The notes under the pieces: generated by a model
What the model was told of the DNA's origin: nothing
Databases searched by the model: none
The model's input: the letters and a program-made list of their open reading frames with translations, nothing else
Position numbers and translations under genes: made by a program
Shown: positions 46,401-57,400 of the stretch, in pieces
Layout of the letters: each line of letters starts with the position of its first letter
Numbering within the stretch: the first letter of the stretch is position 1
Assembly: GCA_032988165.1 (NCBI GenBank)
Contig: JANTQF010000099.1
Coordinates: 48,501-112,500, forward strand
Source of the DNA: Emmonsiellopsis sp. PD_33
Taxonomy: Eukaryota; Ascomycota; Eurotiomycetes; Onygenales; Ajellomycetaceae
Reading direction: 5' to 3'
DNA length: 64,000 nucleotides

Positions 46401-48139
46401 TTAAGAATGAGAAAGATACCCATTCTGAACCTGCTGTTGCCCTGAAAACTGACATCCTGATTCCTGATAATCATATCTATATCATTAAAAGTGATGATGC
46501 CCCTGAAAATTTGGATTGATTAGAGCCCACATAAGCTTTTGTAGCTTACACTCTATCTTCAGTTACTGGTAGTGTGCTAAAATCATATAAAGAAGCAATC
46601 ACTCAGCCTGATAGAGAATACTGGCATAAATCAATGCAACATGAGATATCCAACTTGGAATATCAGAATACATGGCATCTCATCCTGAGATCCAATGTCC
46701 CTATCAGTGACCCTATTGTGCCAGGCTACTGGGTATTTACCAAAAAAGATCATCCCAAAGATCTGAATGTGGATCCAGATGGAATCCTGCAAAAATCTTA
46801 TTGGGTAGTCTGTAGGAACTGGCTCAAGAAGAATAGTAGGAAGAAGACTTACACCCCCATCATAACTAACACATTAAATTGCATTGTTTTTGCAGTCACT
46901 GCAAAGTGCAGTTAGACTCTCTACCAGGTGGATATCATATTAGTATACCTACACAGCCACTTGAGTAAAGCTGTTTACATGCATCAACCTACAGGCTTTA
47001 AATCAGGTACCACAAATATGCTCATCTGCACTGTGGAGGGTAGTCTATACAGACTGAACCCTGCTGTGAAGATCTGGTATGATTACCTTACCACAATTCT
47101 CATCCAATTGGGCTTCAAAGTTAGTTCCTATAATCCTGCACTTTAGTTCCACAAATCTAAACCCCATCTCTATATGACAATTTACATTGATAATTTGAAC
47201 ATTATATCTGAAGTCCCAGAGAACACCAATTAGCTGGTTGTGGAACTCAATAAGGAACTAAAGATCAAAGATTTGAAAAAGCCTACAAAATATCTAGGTA
47301 TGGAGGTCTGTCAGATATCTGAAGGAATTAAATTGACCCATCATCACTATATAGAGTGTTTGATAGTGGATTTCTACTTGGACAACACCACCACAGTTAA
47401 AATGCCCATGAAGGAGTTCTTTTGTATTAACAATAATCTAGTCCTTGACAGCAGTGCAGGCTTCATAAAGCAACATTATCAATATAATGTTGGATGTCTC
47501 CAGTATCTCACAGTCAAGACTCAGCCCAATATTACATGCCCAGTATCTTTACTTGGCCAATATAGTGCTAATCCTACCCCCAAAGCCTGGAAGACATTGT
47601 TACATGTCATTTATTACCTCAAAGGATCTATGAATCTCAGTCTGTTCTATAGAGCAGATAATGACCTAAATCTGAAAATCAACTTCCCAAATGCTGCCTA
47701 CCTCCCTGTTGAATATACAGATTCTGATTGGGCAAGGATTTTAAATGGCAACCATAAATCTACATCTGGGTACATCTTCAAACTCATGAATATGCCTGTT
47801 TCATGGTGTTTGGCCAAACAGCTGTGTGTCTCCCTATCTTTGAATGAGGCTGAATATGTTGCTCTGAGCAAAGCTGTATGTGAGGCCACCTAAATCCATA
47901 ATCTCATAATGGAGCTCAATTGGACCCCAGTATCTCCTATACTGATTCTTGTGGACAATAAAGGTGCTATCAATTTAGCTCAGGTCACCACTATCACCAC
48001 CCACAGCAAGCATATTAATATGAGATTCCACTATTTGTGTTTGCAGCTCAAGAATGAGGTTATATCAATCAAGTACATCCCAACTGTGGATATGGCTGTG
48101 GATGGACTCACCAAACTGTTAGGTATCATCTTATTTTAG
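43445..48139 (+). pseudogene. copia Gag-Pol polyprotein, degenerate
   Basis: One frame from the ATG at 43445 to the stop at 48139 (1,565 codons) carries all recognisable pieces without any frameshift, but at least a dozen in-frame stops break it (for example 43742 TGA, 43922 TAA, 44138 TAA). Gag covers about 43445-44800 and has a zinc-knuckle remnant (CTHCKKNNH) whose last cysteine codon reads TAC. The protease and pre-integrase region is about 45000-45570, and the integrase core about 45640-46350. Reverse transcriptase runs from about 46574, with KAVYMHQPTGF and a catalytic box reading YIDN at 47183-47194 instead of YxDD. RNase H follows with YTDSDWA, STSGYIFKL, NEAEYVALSKA and VDNKGAI. Changes at catalytic residues and stops are all explainable by C-to-T or G-to-A. 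It cannot encode active enzymes. Confidence 0.93.
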
Positions 48140-48272
48140 TGTTTCTTAGGTTTACTAGGCATGGTGGTGCTGGAGGATGGAAACAAACAAGTGTCTTGAT
48201 TAAATTCATGTATCTAAGGGTTCTTTGTGTTGAATAGTGGCATGTTCTCATGTTTTTCACACAGCTCAGCTT

Positions 48273-48281
48273 GAGGGGGGG
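48273..48281 (+). other. polypurine tract
   Basis: GAGGGGGGG directly abuts the right LTR, the expected position for plus-strand priming. Confidence 0.85.
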
Positions 48282-48389
48282 TGTTGGCCATAGGCCTCCA
48301 TTCCTGATCTAGCTTAGCATATCACATGATCATAGGATAGATAGATTCTCGCCTCCAAGATCAATTCGAGAGTCTTCAACCTTCCCACA
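48282..48389 (+). repeat. right LTR (108 bp)
   Basis: Begins TGTTGGCCATAGG and ends CTTCCCACA, followed by GATTC. It keeps two CpG and has nine transitions against the left LTR. Confidence 0.95.
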
Positions 48390-48394
48390 GATTC
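48390..48394 (+). repeat. 5-bp target-site duplication GATTC (right)
   Basis: Partner of 43024-43028. It lies 96 bases beyond the stop codon of the neighbouring minus-strand oxidoreductase gene. Confidence 0.93.
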
Positions 48395-48489
48395 CACTAT
48401 ATATTAGTAAGTAGTACAATGCAATAATTCAGAATGACACACAAACCGCAAATCCATCTTCCTTCTCCAATACTCGCAATCGGATCCTC

Positions 48490-50316
48490 TCACGAACCAA
48501 CTGCGATCTCCTGCGCCGCCTTCCCAGCCTCATCCGCAGGTGTCAAGTTCGCCTTGGCAGGGCCGTTCACACAGATTCCATCCTTGCTAAACCGACTGCC
48601 ATGGACGGGACAATCCCAGCTCTTTTCAGCGTTGTTCCAACATACGACTCCTTTCATATGCGGACACAGGGCACTGTATCGATGCACTTTCCCTGCCTCA
48701 TCCTTATATACCGCGATTGGCAAGGAAGTGACGGGGTTCAGCACACCACCTGTCCCGGCAGCCAAATCCTCGATGTCCTGGATGTCTGATTGCAAAAGCC
48801 GTTTGTACTGAGCGTTGATCTGCACGTCATGGGTAATCATGGAAGGCAGGGATTTCGCGATACTGGCGAGGCGGCTTGGGTTATACAGCTTGGCCCATGG
48901 GTTCTCGATGCCCTGTATCTCATCGGCGATCAGTTTGCCGGCCAAAACGCCATGCGTCAGTCCATTTCCGCTGTCCCCCGTGACGACATAGGTATGACTT
49001 GCGCCCTGATTCTTGCCGATGAAACCCATGTAGTCTACGGGTTCGTATATCTGTCCGCTCCACTTGTAGTCTACGGAGCCAGCGCGAGTGAAACGTTCGC
49101 GGACCCAGGCCTCGAGCTCTTCGTAGCGACCAGCTGCGTCCGCTTGGCCGACTTTGTGGTCACATCCGCCAATGACGAGGTAGTCATCGTTCTCATCGCA
49201 CGGGGTGAAGCGGATATATTTGTATTCCTCGGCCTCGTCGTAGAGGAGGCAGTCTTCAATGGTCCCCTTTGGGACCCGTATGGCGATGCAATAGGTTCTG
49301 TAGTATTCCATCTCGGCAATAATGCTGAGTTTCTGCAGTGGAACACATGTTGCTTCGACGGCGTGATCGGCGGTAATTGTATGCCCGTTCTCTGTATGAA
49401 TCTTCGTTTTCTTGTGACCCAGTCCGGCAATCTCCACGCCTGTCTCTTGGATGGACATCATCCTCGTATGCGCAAAGCATTGAAAGTTTGGCTGGCCCTT
49501 CAACCATTTCAATACCCCAACGAGATACTTTGTGGGGTGGAATGTTGCTTGATTGGCAAAGATGGCAGCACCTCGTTGATCTGGCTTGCCGTCCCAGCCT
49601 TTAACGGTGAACGAGTCGTTATAGGAAACATCGAGGGGCAAGCGCTTTGCCGTTTCCACTTCCTCCCGAAGTCCCTTCATCTCCTCGTCATGTCTGGGGT
49701 CTCCGCAGGTATACTGCGAGATTTCATAGCCCGGCAAGTGACGATACTCGCATTCGATTCCGAGCTTCTTTGACACCTCGCCGACATGGTTCAAAGCCCA
49801 TGTGTGACTATCCGCCGCTACTTTGGCACCTTCCAGACCATGCTTTTTGGATATCTCGACATATCCGTCATCCAAAGCATTGGCCAGATGGCCGCTTGTC
49901 CGCCCGGATTCGCCAGAGAGCACATCCCTCGCATCAATCATAGTGACTTTGGCTCCGCGAGTGACCATTTCATAGGCAATTGAAACCCCTGCTATTCCTG
50001 AACCAACGATACAGACATCGGTCTCGATGTCCTGAGTGAGGGCAGGAAATTTAGGGAATTTCGAGTAGGGCATCAGATGGACCCAGACAGGGTCGGTTTC
50101 GCCCGTTGTGTGCATGAAGTGCTGTGGTTCTGACATGGTGGCTTTGGAACTAAACCTGACAGCGGGAAGGGTTGTTCGGAATGTTCTGTACGCAAAGGAA
50201 TTGAAGCACTGGCCCTTTATAATTGAGGCGTCGACTGTCTTCTGCGTTCGATAAGACAAGGATGAAGCAATAAAGATGCGTGTGGAGATGCAGCGACGGA
50301 AGCCCGTTTGGATCAT
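48490..50316 (-). CDS. FAD-dependent oxidoreductase (DAO type) with C-terminal Rieske [2Fe-2S] domain
   Basis: Intronless, 608 residues from the ATG at 50316. The N-terminus (MIQTGFRRCISTRIFIASSL) is Arg/Ser-rich and acid-free, like a mitochondrial presequence; a second Met at residue 61 (MSEPQHFMHTTGETDPVW) begins the part conserved in homologs and could give a cytosolic form. The FAD-binding Rossmann motif VCIVGSGIAGVSIAYEM (about residues 102-118) is followed by ESGRTSGHLANALDDGY and the DAO fold. The Rieske motif is exact: Cys551-x-His553, fifteen residues, Cys569-x2-His572. The fusion lets electrons pass between FAD and an iron-sulfur centre; the substrate is unknown. The copia element is inserted 96 bases past the stop codon, so the natural terminator may be displaced or supplied by the LTR. 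Confidence 0.92.
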   Translation of the reverse strand: MIQTGFRRCISTRIFIASSLSYRTQKTVDASIIKGQCFNSFAYRTFRTTLPAVRFSSKATMSEPQHFMHTTGETDPVWVHLMPYSKFPKFPALTQDIETDVCIVGSGIAGVSIAYEMVTRGAKVTMIDARDVLSGESGRTSGHLANALDDGYVEISKKHGLEGAKVAADSHTWALNHVGEVSKKLGIECEYRHLPGYEISQYTCGDPRHDEEMKGLREEVETAKRLPLDVSYNDSFTVKGWDGKPDQRGAAIFANQATFHPTKYLVGVLKWLKGQPNFQCFAHTRMMSIQETGVEIAGLGHKKTKIHTENGHTITADHAVEATCVPLQKLSIIAEMEYYRTYCIAIRVPKGTIEDCLLYDEAEEYKYIRFTPCDENDDYLVIGGCDHKVGQADAAGRYEELEAWVRERFTRAGSVDYKWSGQIYEPVDYMGFIGKNQGASHTYVVTGDSGNGLTHGVLAGKLIADEIQGIENPWAKLYNPSRLASIAKSLPSMITHDVQINAQYKRLLQSDIQDIEDLAAGTGGVLNPVTSLPIAVYKDEAGKVHRYSALCPHMKGVVCWNNAEKSWDCPVHGSRFSKDGICVNGPAKANLTPADEAGKAAQEIAVGS

Positions 50317-52536
50317 AATGAAGTGTAACTTTACAGATAACACTGGCTTTAAAGCTCTTCTCCCTGTCGTAAGAAACTGGGGCTTTTTAAGTCAATTAGA
50401 GAGGATAAAGTGGGCGTCATAACCAGCTAACCAGCCAATTCTTGTTTAAATGTTAGCCATTCATAAACTCTTTGGAGAATTGAGTTGACAAGATATGACA
50501 TCATTGCAACTGTCATGATTGATGTCAGAGGGCTAGTGCTGGGTTTTCCACATCACTTCCGAGTAAATCTGCGGCCATTGATTCCTTGGGTTGAAATATA
50601 GTTCGGCTAGGTGCGCGTAAACCAGATTCATTCCAGCCCTAAGGGGTTCTAAGGACGGGTTTAACGATATGTGATGATATCAAACCATGGAAAAGAAAGG
50701 TAACGACAAAAAGGATTTTGGGCAACGGTCCCCCCTGATATTACATGTTGAGATGGGCCAAATCCAGTCGCGCACATCATTTATTGGGATTAAACAGAAA
50801 CCCTTTGCAGATTTCAACATTGTGCTTCTTGTTTGGATTCTGCCATGGTGTTGTCTCACGGAATGCATTGAATAGAGGCTGCAATGGAGGTGCATACCGA
50901 GCTGGGAGGGAATAAGATGTAAGTCGGATTATTCTCAGTTCAACAAAAAGTAGCTCATTGTCAATGGCTATTATCAGCGACCAGAGTTAATCCTGAGATA
51001 GAAGATCGATGTCGTTCACTCGCAGACAACGAAGATATCTCCAGTGCCAAGACATCTCGTCGTAGATCACGTGCATTTTCCACTAGTCCAGGAATGGATT
51101 AGTGGCACCCTATATCAATCAAGTCAGGACATTTAGGTCTGCCCCGAAAGCTACAAAATGAGGAAACCTTTAATCCAGAGAACAGTGGTCACACAATGCA
51201 GCTCAGCAGGAACAGGGACGATGAGTTGACCAATCCTTCTTGAGAACAATGTGCCATGTTGACAGCCATTCTACAGGACTAGTGAAGGGGATACTCCTAG
51301 AGCTGTTGTGGCATAAGTGCAAGAGCACAGCATGTAGAGATTTTCAACCCTGGGGCATAAAACACGATGTTCATTGGAACTACTCCGTATATACTAGTCA
51401 ACATCCCCATCACCGAAGTCCGGGTGGAAGATCGAGGATGACCCATTGTCAAATATCCATGGTAAGTTCTTTGCCCATGGTTACATGGTGCAGGGTCATG
51501 CAAATGCCTGTGTTCGCGTGCTGGGAGCTCTCTAGTACGCCATCTACTAGATCGAGCCCGCTGAGCTTGGTGCGAAGAAACAAGCTATTGCAATTTCCTT
51601 CCCACAAAAGGCTTTCGAATATCGCCTTTTTATCACCACAGCCATATCGGGAATCCTCATCATACAACATTGAAAGCATGACCCGGGTAGATGCTGTGTT
51701 TTCTGATCTGGCCATCATGGAGTAGGTATTCTCTCCCTCAAACAGGCGACTCAGGGAGCTGCATCTTTGATGAGTTAATTTGGTTTTCAAAGACAGCGGC
51801 TGGTAACTGCCCAGTTTCGGGGCCGAAATGCCTTGTCAACCACGGTTCCAGCTCACCTTTCTGATGACATATTACCCCTTACTGAAAAAGGTTGAAGTAT
51901 CGTTCTATCTAATTGGCACGGAGACTTGTATTATTGCACTAATATCCTATCTTCCCTGGAATTAATCTAGTGGAATTATAATCCAGTTCCTTGAATTTTG
52001 TTTTGGCCTTTGCTCCGCTCTAGGGCGATGACATCATCGGTGTCTGGGGTGCGAATAGCTCGGTCGATGCAACTTTTCTACGAGGCTTATATTCAAAGCA
52101 CCGCCAATTTCTCTTTTCTTTTGGTTTATATCCGTTTTATTTTTTTTAATTCCACTTTAGCTGTGCTCTGCTCTGCTTTTCTTTCTTGTATGACCTTTCC
52201 CGCGCCAGCCGCATGTTGCCGCCATTGCATTGCATCCGTCCCTACCAATTGCCTGCACAGAAGGGTGAACAAAGCCGGAAACGTCTGATGCGATTTTGGA
52301 CATTTACCATTGCTTTATATGCCAGTCTGTCTTTGATTGAATTGAGCTCTTACAATTTCTCTTCATTCTGATACCCAGTTCGATATATACCCATTTTGCA
52401 AAACCCATAGGAAACACGGCGACACACATTTTAATGACCCCTTAAAAAAGACCAACGTGAAAAAAGAAATACAAATAGCGTCCGGAAGCAGCATTCCCAT
52501 TCCAATTTCCGTTTTGCAAGTCACCTTAAACACAGA
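50317..52536. other. intergenic region upstream of the FAD/Rieske gene
   Basis: 2.2 kb between divergent genes. A minus-strand frame at 51449-51790 has a fairly protein-like composition (about 110 codons) but only a non-ATG start, no recognisable domain and no convincing splice partners; it may be a relic. A CACGTG box lies at 51067-51072. The last few hundred bases before 52537 are T-rich and form the leader of the next gene. Confidence 0.45.
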
Positions 52537-54474
52537 ATGTCTCGCCGCCCCTACTACGAACACGACACATATGAGTCCCGCCAAAGCCGCCATGTCCACC
52601 GCAACCCTGACCGCGATTATGACTACGCCGACTATGAATCCCGTCATCACCCGCGTGCCCCAGAGCCGCCCCGCGTTCGAGAGCGCGCTCGTTCCCCCCC
52701 GAACTATATCCGTGAGCGGCATTATCAGGGGCGACGCAGCCCCAGCGCTGGCCCCTTGGCGGTTAGAGGGCCGAGGGGGAGAGAAGAAGGTTATGAGTTT
52801 ATTGACCATGAGATGGAACGAGAGGCTGTTCCCGGGTTAGGGGTGAGGAGTAGGGAAAGGGTTGTGGAGAAACGGTCGCCGCCGAGGATGGAGGATGTGG
52901 AGAGGGAGAATTTGGTAATTAGGAGGCGGGAGAGGGAGGGGGAGGGTGATGTTGGTATGGGGAGGGGTAGAGCGGACTATGGGTACCATAGGGATTCTTA
53001 TGAGAGGGAGAGATCAAGAAATAGGGGGGGGGATCGAGAGGAGATTATTCTGAGGAGGGATGAGAGGGATCGTGGGAATGGGAGGGGCAGGGGCAGAGGA
53101 GATGTCGAGAGGGAGGAAATCATTATTAGGAGGAGAGAGGAGAGTTCGTCGCCGTCTGAGTCTTCGGAGAATAGTCCCATTGGGCCGCCGCCTATTCGTG
53201 CGCCTCCTATTCATCAGGATGTTATTACGCATCATCGCCATTTGGATCATGGTGAGTTGGATATCAATGATTTGTGCAATGTTGGACTGAGATTGACTGT
53301 AGTCTAGGGTATGAGGTTGTCCATCGTCCCCGGCCACCACCCCCTTCGGAGACCGCATCAGGCCATGATGAAGATGAAATTGAAATTCGGAGAAGGTATG
53401 TCTAATTGCCTCATGATTAACTCTCAAATGAAATATAATCTAAACTTTGTTTTAGACGAGAGCGTAACGGCCGAACCTACGACGACGAGATCATCATAGA
53501 TCGTGAATCAAACCGTCGTCGCTCTCGAGAAAACTTCGCCCCCGTGCCGTCTCCTCCCAGACGGCGACCAAGCCCTCGCCGCGATCACCAGGATAAAGAC
53601 GAATTAATTATCTCACACCGAACATCCAGAGGTTCCCCGCCCAACCGGGAGCGGAACAGGGATATGGTTATACTCCGCGATCGTGACGAGGGTATTCGAG
53701 ACCGCCGCGAAGCAGCTGATATTCGTGAGGAAGCAGATTATTACAATCGCCATGCAAACGAGAGCGGCCGTATTGGCGAGGCATATAATGGCGCAACCAA
53801 GGATTGGGCTATCGTCGACGTTCCTCCAGGAACTAAACGGGTGACTATGGACGGGGTTGGTGGTGCCAGTCAGGAAGTTTCCTGGCAGCGATATAACGGC
53901 GTTCGACGATCAAAGTTCCTTGCCGAAGGGGACGAATACGCGTCAGACCGGGAGCGCGTGGACAGGAACCGTGGCCGGATCGGGAGGCGATATATCGGTG
54001 TGAAAGATAAACGGGATGGGCTTTGGACGGAGATTACGAAGGATCTGGTCGTTAAGGAGGCGATTGAAAGGCGCGGATACGACTACGAGGAGACGGAGTA
54101 TTTTTATTATATCATGGCTTATATGAAATATGTAGGCTCATCCCCCCCCTTTAACAGTTCTATTTTCCCACCCCCTAATAATCCAAAAATTACAGGACGA
54201 CGTCGCAGACCTCGTCGCGCTCTCTGAGGAATACCGTCATGCCCGCCGCGAACGCATTCGGGAAATCCAACGAGAACGGGCCACATTGACACCGCCGCCT
54301 CCGCCCCCCTTGCCTGCTCCTCTCCCTCCGCCGCCAGGGCCGCATGTAGTAATCGAGAGGTCGTCACGCCCGGTGTATGATGATGCAGAGGAAGAACGGA
54401 TTGTTGAGCGTGAGGTTTACGTTGATGGGGGTCAGATGCCGCCGCCGTTGCCGATTGGGAGGAGGCGATGGTGA
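52537..54474 (+). CDS. Arg/Asp/Glu-rich protein with conserved C-terminal domain (DUF8035-like)
   Basis: Exons 52537..53251, 53308..53395, 53456..54131 and 54196..54474 give 585 residues. The first two thirds are highly charged, with RE/RD/ER dipeptides and repeated EEIIIRR/DEIIIDR-type blocks, as in disordered RNA- or chromatin-associated proteins. A compact region then follows: KDWAIVDVPPGTKRVTMDGVGG, SWQRYNGVRRSKFLAEGDEY, IGRRYIGVKDKRDGLWTEITKDLVVKEAI, and YDYEETEYFYYIMAYMKY. This is a domain conserved in filamentous ascomycetes and, as I recall, listed as DUF8035. The tail has a polyproline run (TPPPPPPLPAPLPPPPG). No catalytic motif is seen. Exon joins are supported by the GTGAGT, GTATGT and GTAGGC donors and by phase. 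Confidence 0.85.
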
Positions 54475-57400
54475 GTTGAAACTAGGGTTTAATAAGGGGT
54501 CTTAGGCCAAGGAGGAGCGGTGGGCGGTATTTTGATTTTGATGTTTTCTGTTCTTGAATATATGGAGCGGGTGTGGTGTCTTGTTATTCTTGTTGAAGTG
54601 ATAATGTGCACTTCTATACATGTATGATGGATTTAGATATCTGCGGCTCTATTCTAATGTTATTAACGATTTCCTAGGCCCCATGTATTGATATTTTTGG
54701 ATAAGTAAAGGAGGAATGAATGGTATTTCATGACGGATGGCGTCTTTGCCTCCAGCTTCTGGTAAATCGTTGCTGTAACTGTTCATTGCGCGGATTCATT
54801 TTCCACTTGCAGTCTTTCCAAGCGCGTCTTTTGTTTCCTTAAACCTTGAGGCCAAGTGGAAATAGTAAAGGAAAGGAGATATGGTTGCTTGTTCATGCTC
54901 ACAATGCCTAATAACTTAGAGCTGGTACAAAAGCTAAGAAGTGCAGCGAAAACATAGGCAGCCAGACACAGGATTAAACCTTTAATAAATTAAACAGGCA
55001 AATAACCCATAGAATGAAAGTAGGCTAACTGCCCTGTATTATGGAGGTATGGCGTGCATGTTAATATCAAGTTGTATTACCAACTACATGTTCTAATATA
55101 GAGCCATTTACCTGCGCTTATATCCTATTTAGTTTGATATTGAAGGGATAGTAACGTCCTAAACTTCTCAAAGCTCAAATACTAAAAGATCTAGGTGTAT
55201 TTTATGGATATTTTTCTCCTTGTTTCTATGTGTTTTTCGTTGGCTCATAATTGAGTTTATGCCAACTTTTTTCTTTCCCCCCCTTTTCTCTCCACATCTT
55301 CAGGGGTCATGCATGTCATTGACTTCACATCCAACTGAAGAAGACCCTGCTTCAACCACCACCAAGTTTCAACAATAAAGCTTAATAATAACATGGTGAC
55401 CTCGGAGACTTTCGGGCATTCAGAGTAGTCCTATCCTACAGTGATATTATGCCTCCATTCCAGAATGCATGTTCAAGGCCTTGTTTGCCAAGTATCAGGT
55501 TCCTTTCTTGCCCTGAAAACCTTCCCAAATACTTGCCAAAGTTATCTATCTGCTGAACAACTCTTTCTTGGTACCATTCAAGCAGTTTATTAGTTTGGAG
55601 CTCCATACTTGGCCTGTCCATCCCCAACCGGAATAGTTACTGATTAATCACTTTCAATACAATATCGGATATAAACAGCATAACTATAAGCCGAAAAAAG
55701 CCCACTCTCCATTGTTTTAATAGAAAAAAAAAAAAAAACAGGACATCCCCTGATGGGGTGCTTGAGATAATGCAAGAGTTGTAATCTTGTACCACATATG
55801 TGCAAAACATAGCTTATCATTCGTCGTTGCCTTCAGCATATGGATGACAAGACACCCTGTTCCCTGCATATGGAATGCCACAGCATGCGTTTAGTATGCA
55901 AGTGTGTATGTATGATGGGTAACTATATACAAGAAGGAAGATGCACATGGTTATGTAGAACCCGTGTTCTTTGCCGGCTTGTTTCTGAGAGATGGGTGGG
56001 TTTTGGCTCTGTTGCAGTTATACCTTTATTTCAAGATGAAACAAAAAACCCGATATACAGCGGAGTTGCAAAAGTTGTGATGTCAATGAGTTAGTTCTCC
56101 TTCCGCCTGCCTGTCCTCCTCCTTGCTCCTAGGTAGATATTTTATATCCCGTGAAGCGAAGAAAGATTGTTCGGTCATAACTTGCAAGAAAAGTAAAAAT
56201 CTGCAAAAAGATAAAAGATAAAAGCTGATTGATTATGTGGATGTCACAATTTTATCCCCAGGAAATAATTAAACCTCTTAATATTTTGCGTATTACACAA
56301 AAAGGCTATTCTTGCAGGGAACCGGGGGAGGGATATGATTTTTCTTTTCCTGCCTTTTGAGGGGTAATAGAGATTAGGGGATCACAAACGGGTGAGGCGT
56401 GTAGAGTATGTTACCTTGCACTTGGATTGTGTATCACCAGCATGTAGGTTCACTACCTGCATACAGGTGTTCAATAATTGATATGATAAATTAATATCAA
56501 AAGAAAATGATAATCTAAGGGAGTATAAATCGATTTAAATGCTTTTCTACATTTGACAATTCCCGTCTCCATTGGAGAAGCTTTTTTTTTGATACTTATT
56601 AGCTCCTCCGATAGTATAAGGGTGATAAGTAAGTACCCACGGTCAGGTCGCGAAGCGCAACTCAAGATATCTAAAAGGCATGACAAGGCTGGGCCCTTCC
56701 AATTCATATGTCCTCCCACAAGCAGGAAGCTTGGAAAGTGATTGTTTTGCCTTTTTTTCTCTCTGCACATCTAGATGCCAGATACCTTCTGGCCTGATAG
56801 AAATGGCTCCATATAAAAGTCATTATCAAGCTGAGACTGCCTCTCTCTTACTCAAAGAGATTTCGCCTAGATAAGCAGGCAAGAAAAGTTTGAAATTGAG
56901 AGAGTTCGAAGTAGTTTCATTGGTAGTAGTGTTTGTGGCTTGGTTGGCTCGCTTCTGAGGCTTTTTCTGGCTTGGTCGACGACTGCATTGTTATTAACTT
57001 CCTGGATGGTTGGGTCCTGGCCCACGTCGTTTGTGAAATAATGATTTTTTTTTGTTAACATCCTAGCCTTGGCTGGAGGGAAAGGGGAGGAGAATTGGTA
57101 GTTATGCCCTAGGCAGAGATTGTAATAGTAAATAATCAAGTCATTTTAACGGGCCAGAAGTAGGAGAATTGGATTTCGGGTTGGAAGGAAACGTAGCATC
57201 GGAGGGTTGAAATTGTGTCACGGTGACAAAAACTTGAATTGTATGGGGCGAGGTGGTAAGGGATGGATTAATTAATTAGTTATGCAATCCCTGGGTGTTC
57301 ATTTTGATCAAACACAAGTTTGAAAGGGGCTGGGTAGGGGTAGGGGAAAAGTCAGCCAGGTCAGGTTGTGGAAACTATCCCGGTTGATATCCGCTCTGCT

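Larger units (their letters stand above)
43029..48389 (+). mobile_element. Ty1/copia LTR retrotransposon, full-length, inactivated by CpG/RIP-like mutation
   Basis: A structurally complete element of 5,361 bp: 108-bp LTRs at both ends (TG...CA), a GATTC duplication outside, a putative primer site after the left LTR and a polypurine tract before the right. One long frame encodes Gag, zinc knuckle, protease, integrase, reverse transcriptase and RNase H in copia order (integrase before reverse transcriptase). The frame is interrupted by stops only. In my scan of the whole interior I found no CpG dinucleotide, while both flanks have many. The two LTRs differ at nine of 108 positions, all transitions at CpG sites. 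This is the footprint of repeat-targeted cytosine mutation. Confidence 0.95.

Noticed and set aside
43029..48389. Ordinary CpA-type RIP as the only explanation for copia decay
   Set aside because: The LTR differences are all at CpG and the interior lacks CpG while CA and TG remain abundant; CpA changes can account for the TAG/TAA stops but are not the main signal.
48790..49773. 327-codon plus-strand open frame
   Set aside because: It lies entirely antisense to the FAD/Rieske gene, whose domains are unmistakable; the translation has no family features.
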